7,666 bases of DNA from Oscillospiraceae bacterium (GTDB lineage Bacteria > Bacillota > Clostridia > Oscillospirales > Acutalibacteraceae), in assembly GCA_902782805.1 (NCBI GenBank), contig CACZON010000055.1:1-7666 (forward strand), written 5' to 3'. Shown piece by piece: positions 1-4,836 of this stretch. The notes below the pieces were generated by a model. That model worked only from the letters and a program-made list of their open reading frames with translations, was not told the origin of the DNA and did not search any database. Every line of letters begins with the position of its first letter. Position 1 is the first letter of the stretch. The position numbers and the translations under genes were made by a program.

Positions 1-26
1 CTCTGACGATCAGCGTTCTTTTTTTT
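1..26 (+). terminator. Possible 3' half of an intrinsic terminator cut by the window edge
   Basis: The window opens with CTCTGACGATCAGCGTTC (1-18) followed directly by eight T residues (19-26). This looks like the descending arm and U-tract of a plus-strand terminator whose ascending arm would lie left of base 1. If so, a plus-strand gene converges on the histidine kinase gene from the left. Within the window only a 4-bp self-pairing (CTGA/TCAG) can be seen, so the call rests on the T-tract and on inference about unseen sequence. The A-rich complement could also help end the histidine kinase transcript. Confidence 0.3.
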
Positions 27-33
27 AGTTTAT

Positions 34-1395
34 TTAGACCCGATCATCGGTCGGGAACACCGCTTCGAAAACGGCGCCCTCCTCATTCCAGACGCGCAGG
101 GTTCCGTCGTACGCAGAAGCGACAGACTGCACGATCGCCAGGCCGATGCCGTGATTTCCGTCCTTTCCTTTATAGAAGCGTTCGAACACGTGGGGCAGAT
201 CCTCCTGCGCGATGCCGGGACCGTCGTCGGCTACGCGGACAATCGCACGGTTGCCGCTTTGGCGGCAGCTCAGGCGGATTTTTTCGTTCGCATAACGGAT
301 CGCGTTAGAGATCAGATTGCCGAACAGACGCTGAGCGTCCTGCTCACGGATGGACAGCATTACGGGAGCTTCGTCGAAAGCGTATTCAAAGGTCAGCTTC
401 TTTTTCTCGGCCTCCACGCGCTGTTCGGAGACACACAAAGAGAGGACCTCCCTGAGATCGATGGGCTCCGGCTTCCCTTCCGGTCTGCCCTTCCCCATGC
501 GCGACAGATACAGGATATCCTCCACCATGCTGCCGAGCTTATCCGACTCGCAAAGAATGACGCGGCCTGCCTCCTGGGGCTCGATTACTCCGTAGACGAT
601 TCCCTCCGCGCTGCCGCGGATGGAGGTCAGAGGCGTCCTCAGCTCGTGGGAAACGTTCTGGAAGAAGGTCTCCTGCTTCTGTTTTGCGTCATTGAGCTCC
701 CGGACCATGCCGTTCATGGAATCGGCCAGCTTCTGAAATTCCGTGTCGCGGTAATGGAGCTCCCGCTGCTCCAGCTTTCCGCCGCCGATTTCAGATGCAA
801 ATTCGGAAAGCGTCTGAACAGGCTTTGCAAAGGATCCGGCAAAGCGCCGGCTCAGAAGAACGGAGAGGACCACGGCCGCAAGGATCACAAGCAGAAGAAT
901 CAGGTTTACCCGCTGAGAAAAGGCCGTGATGGAAGTCACGTCGGCATAAACCAGCAGTCGGCTGTCGGCCTCCATCGGATCCTGCAGAACGGAGATCGTA
1001 TACGTTCCGCTGTCAAGAAAGACGACTTTTCCTTTGGTATCCTTGGGCACCTCGTGATCGCTGACGTAACTTGCGAGCTCCCTCGCCACCGGATCGCTCC
1101 CGTGGAGAACGAGTTTCAGGGAGCCGTCCTGCGCCAGTACCGCCGCGCTGTATTCCGCGCCGGTCACCCGGTCCGGGCGGTCGTCGAAGCGCCCGTCTCC
1201 TCTTGGGCCGGGTTCGCCTTCGCGCCGGTCTTCGGAAATGTTTTTCGTCACTTCGCTCAGCTGCGCGGAAACCCGGGAGCGGATATAGCTTTGCACCGCG
1301 AGATTGAACGCAGCCATGACCGCAAGCAGAATCGCGCAGGTCAGCCCGATCATCGTAACGCTCAGCCGCGTGCGGATGTTCCGCTGCTTTTTCAT
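34..1395 (-). CDS. Membrane sensor histidine kinase (HAMP-HisKA-HATPase)
   Basis: A 453-residue class I sensor kinase that would autophosphorylate on histidine and pass the phosphate to the response regulator encoded just upstream. Two membrane segments (about 12-34 and 163-182) enclose an extracytoplasmic sensor domain of about 130 residues. It is followed by a HAMP-like linker (about 183-235), the HisKA motif NVSHELRTPL with phosphoacceptor H250, the N-box NLISNAIRYAN (360-370), the G1 box DDGPGI (390-395), the F-box FERFYKG (404-410) and the G2 box GNHGIGLAI (413-421). All catalytic boxes are intact and the length is normal for the family. The start overlaps the regulator stop by four bases (ATGA), with a GGAGGAG ribosome site inside the end of the regulator gene, so translation is coupled. 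The sensor domain has an odd Arg/Gly/Pro/Asp-rich stretch at about 55-77. The ligand cannot be read from the sequence, and no specific named kinase is recognised. Confidence 0.95.
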   Translation of the reverse strand: MKKQRNIRTRLSVTMIGLTCAILLAVMAAFNLAVQSYIRSRVSAQLSEVTKNISEDRREGEPGPRGDGRFDDRPDRVTGAEYSAAVLAQDGSLKLVLHGSDPVARELASYVSDHEVPKDTKGKVVFLDSGTYTISVLQDPMEADSRLLVYADVTSITAFSQRVNLILLLVILAAVVLSVLLSRRFAGSFAKPVQTLSEFASEIGGGKLEQRELHYRDTEFQKLADSMNGMVRELNDAKQKQETFFQNVSHELRTPLTSIRGSAEGIVYGVIEPQEAGRVILCESDKLGSMVEDILYLSRMGKGRPEGKPEPIDLREVLSLCVSEQRVEAEKKKLTFEYAFDEAPVMLSIREQDAQRLFGNLISNAIRYANEKIRLSCRQSGNRAIVRVADDGPGIAQEDLPHVFERFYKGKDGNHGIGLAIVQSVASAYDGTLRVWNEEGAVFEAVFPTDDRV

Positions 1396-2093
1396 TTCGT
1401 CTCCTCCAATCGGAAGCCGTAGCCCCAGACGGCGGCGATATTAACGCCGCTCGCGCCCAGCTTCTGCCGCAGCCTTCGCACCGTATCGTCCGTTGCGCGG
1501 GTCTCCACAACCGATTCAAAGCCCCATACGGTATTGAGGAGTTCTTCGCGGGAGACCGCCTGCTCCGCACGAAGCATCAGATACTTCAGCACTTCATATT
1601 CCGTCGGCGTCAGGGCAAGCGGTTTTCCGTCGCTGAGGATGCGCCGTCTGTCCTCGTCCAGCGTCAGTTTCCCGACACGAACCGCCTGCTGCGCCGCAGA
1701 CTCATGCTTCTGGCTCTCGAAATCGATCCGCCGGAAAATGGCGCGTACCCGCATCAGCAGCGCCATCGCGGAGAACGGTTTGGTGATATAGTCGTCGCTG
1801 CCGAGTCCGAGGCCCATGGCAAAATCGTTCTCGGAATCCCGCGCCGTAAGCATGATAATCGGAACCGTACTGATCGTCCGAAGCTCCGTACAGACCGAAA
1901 AACCGTCGCGGCCGGGCATCATCACATCCAGAATCACCAGGTCGGCGGGCTCTTTAAGAAAGCGTTCCAGCAGCAGGTCTCCGGTCGGAAAATCCTCGAC
2001 CTCGTACCCGTCGCTGCGAAGAAAAGTTTTGACGATCTGGCGGATGTTGTCGTCGTCATCCGCTACGTAGATACGCTTTTTTACAGTGTCCAT
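1392..2093 (-). CDS. OmpR/PhoB-family response regulator
   Basis: A 233-residue DNA-binding response regulator, cytoplasmic, partner of the downstream histidine kinase. The receiver domain (about 6-120) has the acidic pocket D12/D13, phosphoacceptor D56 in DVMMPGRDG, switch residue T83 (MLTA) and conserved K105 (TKPF). The C-terminal winged helix (about 139-230) carries typical landmarks: LTPTEYEVLKYL, REELLNTVWG, the recognition-helix region ATDDTVRRLRQKLG, and WGYGFRL. All key residues are present, so it should be phosphorylation-competent. The start follows a short leader of about 24 nt with no clean AGGAGG; only a GGGGCG stretch lies about 7-12 nt upstream. Being first in the operon, next to a strong promoter and facing the polyphosphate operon, it probably regulates the divergent spacer and perhaps itself. 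The family is certain; the regulon is inferred. Confidence 0.96.
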   Translation of the reverse strand: MDTVKKRIYVADDDDNIRQIVKTFLRSDGYEVEDFPTGDLLLERFLKEPADLVILDVMMPGRDGFSVCTELRTISTVPIIMLTARDSENDFAMGLGLGSDDYITKPFSAMALLMRVRAIFRRIDFESQKHESAAQQAVRVGKLTLDEDRRRILSDGKPLALTPTEYEVLKYLMLRAEQAVSREELLNTVWGFESVVETRATDDTVRRLRQKLGASGVNIAAVWGYGFRLEETK

Positions 2094-2123
2094 TTTATAC
2101 GCCCCGATTCCCGGTTTTTTACT

Positions 2124-2152
2124 ATTATATCAGTCCCCCGCGGCAAAATCAA
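2124..2152 (-). promoter_or_regulatory. Promoter of the two-component operon
   Basis: On the minus strand the sequence reads TTGATT (2152-2147), a 17-bp spacer, then a perfect TATAAT (2129-2124) preceded by TGA, giving an extended -10. This predicts a transcription start near 2117 and a leader of about 24 nt before the regulator ATG at 2093. The match to the housekeeping sigma consensus is strong, so basal expression without activation is likely. Confidence 0.75.
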
Positions 2153-2183
2153 TGAAATTCAGGTGTGGAAACTGCCGCAATCC

Positions 2184-2212
2184 ATACGAAGGAATTCGTA
2201 TATTTTTCGTAT
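2184..2212. promoter_or_regulatory. Candidate operator: three 7-bp half-sites at 11-bp steps
   Basis: ATACGAA (2184-2190), TTCGTAT (2195-2201) and TTCGTAT (2206-2212) are exact copies, the first inverted, each starting 11 bp after the previous one with 4-bp linkers. The last two form a 7-4-7 tandem repeat, the arrangement known for PhoB-type boxes; the first two form a perfect palindrome with a 4-bp centre. The cluster lies between the divergent promoters of the two-component genes and the VTC operon, upstream of both -10 elements. Binding by the adjacent OmpR-type regulator is inferred. An alternative is a dimeric repressor of another family using only the palindrome. Confidence 0.55.
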
Positions 2213-2252
2213 TTTTTGCCGCCGGATCTCGGAGATTTCCGCGCCGCCCCCA

Positions 2253-2261
2253 TGCTATCAT
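2253..2261 (+). promoter_or_regulatory. Possible extended -10 promoter of the VTC/DUF4956 operon
   Basis: TGCTATCAT contains a five-of-six -10 hexamer (TATCAT, 2256-2261) with the TG of an extended -10. No good -35 hexamer is found 16-18 bp upstream, which would fit a promoter that needs an activator. The predicted start near 2268 leaves a leader of about 79 nt before the ATG at 2347. The half-site cluster at 2184-2212 would lie roughly 56-84 bp upstream of that start. Confidence 0.4.
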
Positions 2262-2346
2262 TACACCATGAAAACGGCCGACGCGAAAACGCTTCTGCCG
2301 CGGCGCAGAACGTGCGCGGCCGTTACGCTGCAAGGAGGCGATCAAA

Positions 2347-3078
2347 ATGAGCGAGCTGCAAAGCTGTTTTAAGCGTTATGAAAAGAAATACCTGCTCACA
2401 CAGGAACAATATCTTGCCGTGAAGCACGGCATGGAAGCTTATATGATCCCGGACGCGCATCCGAACTACACCATCAGCAACATCTATTACGATACGAAAC
2501 GCTTCGATCTGATCCGTGCTTCGCTGGAAAAACCGGTCTACAAGGAAAAGCTGCGGCTGCGCAGTTACGGCGTACCCGGCAGCCGGGATCCGGTGTTCGT
2601 GGAAGTCAAAAAGAAATTCGACGGCGTCGTCTACAAGCGCCGCGTTACCATGAAGGCTTCGGACGCGATGCGATACCTGCAGGGTGCGCAGAACGGCGAC
2701 GGAAGTCAGATCAGCCGCGAGATAGACTGGTTCCTCCGGTATTATCAGCCGAAGCCGAAGGTGCTGATCGCCTACGACCGGGAAGCGTACGCGGCGGCAG
2801 ACGGCGGCGAGCTGAGGATCACCTTTGACACCGCGCTGCGTGCGCGCGCCAACGATATTGACCTGCGATCCGGCGATCACGGCGTACCGCTTCTCGGGAA
2901 AGATCAGGTTTTAATGGAAATCAAGATCCCCGCAAGCGCGCCGCTGTGGCTGGCAAAGCTGCTTTCGAGCAACGGTATCTTCCCCGCTTCATTTTCAAAG
3001 TACGGAACGTATTATCAGCAATTTGTGCTCGGCGGCAGGCCTGCCGTGATGAAAAAGGAGGTCCTTCTCAGTGCTTAA
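2347..3078 (+). CDS. VTC-domain (polyphosphate polymerase-type) protein
   Basis: A 243-residue stand-alone VTC domain, a member of the triphosphate tunnel metalloenzymes. In the yeast vacuolar transporter chaperone complex this domain (Vtc4) makes polyphosphate from ATP; polymerase activity here is inferred. Tunnel residues follow the family pattern: RYEKKY (10-15), basic EKLRLR (67-72), VEVKKK (85-90) and KRR (97-99) on successive strands, YDRE with R145, RITFD with R157, the metal-binding acid E191 in MEIK, and the FSKYG motif with K218. NIYYDT (45-50) is also characteristic. There is no signal peptide or membrane segment, so the protein is cytoplasmic. AAGGAGG at 2332-2338 sits 8 nt before the ATG and fixes the start. 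It overlaps the DUF4956 gene by 8 bp, so the two products probably work together at the membrane. Length is normal for bacterial members. Confidence 0.9.
   Translation: MSELQSCFKRYEKKYLLTQEQYLAVKHGMEAYMIPDAHPNYTISNIYYDTKRFDLIRASLEKPVYKEKLRLRSYGVPGSRDPVFVEVKKKFDGVVYKRRVTMKASDAMRYLQGAQNGDGSQISREIDWFLRYYQPKPKVLIAYDREAYAAADGGELRITFDTALRARANDIDLRSGDHGVPLLGKDQVLMEIKIPASAPLWLAKLLSSNGIFPASFSKYGTYYQQFVLGGRPAVMKKEVLLSA
3055..3061 (+). promoter_or_regulatory. Ribosome binding site supporting the GTG start of the DUF4956 gene
   Basis: AAGGAGG lies within the last codons of the VTC gene, 9 nt before the GTG at 3071. It decides that GTG start, which overlaps the VTC stop (GTGCTTAA), and points to translational coupling of the two genes. 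Confidence 0.8.
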
Positions 3079-3736
3079 TTCCATCATTACAGGATCGGAA
3101 ATCACCGTTTCCGCATTTTTTATCTGCACGGCGGTCTCGCTGCTGCTCGGGATCGGCGCCGCCCTGATGAGCATGTACAAATCGAAATACTCCCGAAGCT
3201 TCGTTTTGACCTTGGCGCTGCTGCCCGCGACGGTACAGATCGTCATCATGATGGTCAACGGCAACATCGGCGCCGGCGTAGCCGTAGCGGGTGCGTTCGG
3301 CCTGATCCGGTTCCGCAGTGCGCCGGGCAGCGCCAGGGAGATCGGTCTGGTCTTCCTTGCAACGGCGATCGGCCTCGCAACCGGCATGGGCTACGTGGCA
3401 ATCGCTGCCGTCTTTTTCGTGATCATCGCGATTTTCGCTCTGATTCTGACCGTAACCGGCTTCGGAGCCGGTGGCGCGGACGAGCGCGAGCTGAAGATCA
3501 CGATCCCCGAAACGCTCGATTACGACGGTCTGTTCGACGATCTGTTTGCGCAATACACCAGGAGCGCGGAGCTGGAAAGGGTCAAGACCGCGAATATGGG
3601 AACGCTCTACGAGCTGAGCTATAAGATCGTACTGCGCGACGCTCATACGACCAAAGCGTTTCTCGACGCGCTTCGCACCCGCAACGGCAATCTGAACATC
3701 GTCTGCGGAAAACCTGTAACAAAAGAGACGCTGTAA
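3071..3736 (+). CDS. DUF4956 integral membrane protein
   Basis: A 221-residue protein with an N-terminal membrane half and a soluble C-terminal half. Hydrophobic segments lie at about 11-33, 43-62, 66-78, 90-107 and 109-129; the tail from about 135 to 221 is hydrophilic with mixed alpha/beta character. The stretch GLIRFRSAPGSAREIG (77-92), with its RFR motif followed by an IGLATGMGY helix, is the signature I associate with DUF4956. The biochemical role is not established. The gene is translationally coupled to the VTC-domain gene, a common pairing in Firmicutes, so I infer that it anchors the polymerase at the membrane or helps move polyphosphate, like the membrane parts of yeast VTC. The GTG start is supported by AAGGAGG. 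A CotH-type kinase gene, often part of this neighbourhood, is absent; a terminator follows directly. Confidence 0.87.
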   Translation: MLNSIITGSEITVSAFFICTAVSLLLGIGAALMSMYKSKYSRSFVLTLALLPATVQIVIMMVNGNIGAGVAVAGAFGLIRFRSAPGSAREIGLVFLATAIGLATGMGYVAIAAVFFVIIAIFALILTVTGFGAGGADERELKITIPETLDYDGLFDDLFAQYTRSAELERVKTANMGTLYELSYKIVLRDAHTTKAFLDALRTRNGNLNIVCGKPVTKETL

Positions 3737-3761
3737 GCGCTTTTTCTCCGAATACGCGACC

Positions 3762-3796
3762 AAAACCGGCCAAAGATTCCGTCTTTGGCCGGTTTT
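3762..3796 (+). terminator. Intrinsic terminator of the VTC/DUF4956 operon
   Basis: A perfect 15-bp stem, AAAACCGGCCAAAGA (3762-3776) with TCTTTGGCCGGTTTT (3782-3796), closes a 5-nt loop (TTCCG). It begins 25 nt after the DUF4956 stop. The 3' arm ends in TTTT and more T-rich sequence follows. The A/T ends make it partly symmetric, so it could also act on minus-strand transcripts. Confidence 0.85.
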
Positions 3797-3801
3797 CCGT
3801 C

Positions 3802-3830
3802 TTGTTTTCATTTCGGAAAAAAGGTATGAT
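3802..3830 (+). promoter_or_regulatory. Promoter of the DUF4428/carboxylesterase unit
   Basis: TTGTTT (3802-3807), a 17-bp spacer and TATGAT (3825-3830) form a sigma-A type promoter placed directly after the upstream terminator. The predicted start is near 3837, giving an unusually long leader of about 200 nt before the DUF4428 start codon. Confidence 0.55.
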
Positions 3831-3836
3831 AGTATC

Positions 3837-4036
3837 AGAGGTCAAGCAGGAAGGCTCTCTTGGATCCCAACCGGAACGGAGAAAAATCGTCATGAGCCGA
3901 ACTTTTCGGGGATGACGGAAAAATCCACGAAGCCGGCTTTCCTGCCGGGTCGGAAAGCCCGTGGCCGACGGATGAAAAAAGCCGGCATACGCCGGCTGGT
4001 ATCACGTACAAAAACAAAAGCGGAAGGAGAAGTAAT
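3837..4036 (+). promoter_or_regulatory. Long structured 5' leader of the DUF4428 gene
   Basis: This 200-nt gene-free stretch holds three clear hairpins. H1: CGTCAT (3888-3893) pairs with ATGACG (3912-3917) and encloses CCGAA/TTCGG. H2: CCACG/CGTGG (3925-3929/3960-3964), a 5-nt bulge AAGCC, then GGCTTTCC/GGAAAGCC (3935-3942/3952-3959) with a 9-nt loop. H3: AGCCGGC/GCCGGCT (3980-3986/3991-3997) with loop ATAC. The H2 loop TGCCGG (3943-3948) is complementary to CCGGCA (3982-3987) in H3, allowing a 6-bp pseudoknot that would exclude H3; AGCCGGC at 3931-3937 can also pair with the H3 right arm. A 7-codon ORF starts inside H1. An A-rich single-stranded stretch and AAGGAG (4024-4029) precede the gene. 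I recognise no known riboswitch class; regulatory function is inferred from structure alone. Confidence 0.45.
3975..3997 (-). terminator. Minus-strand terminator-like hairpin inside the leader
   Basis: Read on the minus strand, AGCCGGC, loop GTAT, GCCGGCT is followed by a T-tract (opposite A3975-A3980), the form of an intrinsic terminator. No minus-strand gene ends here, so it may stop antisense transcription entering from the DUF4428 gene, or may simply be a leader hairpin preceded by an A-tract. Confidence 0.4.
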
Positions 4037-4777
4037 ATGGGGTTATTCAGTAAAGAAGTTTGTTTCAACTGCGGCAATAAGGTCGGTGCGCTCAGCCGCA
4101 TCAAATTAAAGAGCGGCGAGTTTCTATGCACAGACTGCCAGAAGCTCGGCAATCCGTTTATCCATATCGCCTATCTGACGCGCAATCAGGCCGAAGCGCT
4201 GCTGCGCGAGGCGAAGGAAAACGAGGCGCATTATCAGCAGGTTCGCTTCAACTTCCGCAAAACCAGCAGAATGGTGATCGGCAAGGAGTGGGCATTCTAC
4301 GATAATTTTCAGACCGGTGAATTCGTGCTCGAAACGCCGGAAACCAAAAACTATCCGAACCATTTCGTCTATCAAATGAAAAACGTTCTCCCGTTCGAGA
4401 AAGCGGACCAGTTCCTTTCCGGCGTCTCTCAGTTCAATACCCGAGAACACGCGCGCCAGGTCTATTACGATCTGATCACGGTCGAAGAAAAGAAAGGCGC
4501 CGACGGAAAAACGGATTCCTGGGTGCTTCGCATTCCCTATAACCGCGAGCATATGACAATCGAGACGAAGTTCCCGGGCTCGATGGCAGAGCGCGACGTG
4601 AGAATGATGCAGGCGACGATTCAAGCCGTTGTCGGCAATTACAACACCGGCTACAACCTGACGCCGACGAAGCTCGACGAGATCAAGAAAAACGCAAAAT
4701 CACTCGGAAGAGATTCCGCCGTCACGAATACCGCTCAGGCGATCGGGCAGTTTTTCTCTTCCCTGGGCAAGAAATAA
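4037..4777 (+). CDS. DUF4428 zinc-ribbon protein of unknown function
   Basis: A 246-residue, probably cytoplasmic protein. The N-terminus (1-40) carries two CxxC knuckles, C9-x2-C12 and C31-x2-C34, in the MGLF...CFNCG...CTDCQ arrangement typical of DUF4428, and should bind one zinc ion. Residues about 48-68 look helical (AEALLREAKENEAHYQQ). The central part, about 75-205, alternates beta-type and helical stretches and resembles small pleckstrin-like domains found beside such ribbons, though I cannot prove that fold. The C-terminal 25 residues are Ser/Ala/Gln-rich and possibly amphipathic. No signal peptide or membrane helix is seen. AAGGAG (4024-4029) lies 7 nt before the ATG and fixes the start. 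The gene follows a long structured leader, and the esterase begins 59 bp later with no clear terminator between, so co-transcription is possible. No biochemical function is known to me. Confidence 0.85.
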   Translation: MGLFSKEVCFNCGNKVGALSRIKLKSGEFLCTDCQKLGNPFIHIAYLTRNQAEALLREAKENEAHYQQVRFNFRKTSRMVIGKEWAFYDNFQTGEFVLETPETKNYPNHFVYQMKNVLPFEKADQFLSGVSQFNTREHARQVYYDLITVEEKKGADGKTDSWVLRIPYNREHMTIETKFPGSMAERDVRMMQATIQAVVGNYNTGYNLTPTKLDEIKKNAKSLGRDSAVTNTAQAIGQFFSSLGKK

Positions 4778-4836
4778 TACACTGCCGCGTCATTTTGCCC
4801 GGCATACCGAACTAGAGAAAAGGAGGATTCTGTCCG

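Noticed and set aside
151..1422. Long plus-strand open frame (423 codons) opposite the histidine kinase
   Set aside because: It mirrors the kinase gene, has no recognisable domain, and its product is a composition-driven antisense translation; the minus-strand kinase has every catalytic box.
2184..2206. Palindrome ATACGAA-GGAA-TTCGTAT plus T-run as an intrinsic terminator
   Set aside because: The stem is short and A/T-rich, the spacer has no gene that would end there, and the third phased copy fits an operator better.
3068..3811. Minus-strand open frame opposite DUF4956
   Set aside because: It lies antisense to a gene with clear membrane helices, a ribosome site and coupling to the VTC gene, runs across the terminator, and resembles no family.
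3837..4036. Known riboswitch classes (TPP, SAM, cobalamin, glycine, c-di-GMP, ZTP, T-box, 6S RNA)
   Set aside because: None of the conserved core words of these classes, as I recall them, fits in the right order and spacing, so no named class was assigned.
3912..4109. 65-codon plus-strand frame overlapping the leader and the DUF4428 start
   Set aside because: It has no ribosome site of its own, is very basic and low in complexity, and runs out of frame into DUF4428. It was kept only as a note to the leader ORF finding.
4765..4800. GGGCAA/TTGCCC pairing across the DUF4428 stop as a terminator
   Set aside because: The stem is only 6 bp with a 24-nt loop and no T-tract after it.
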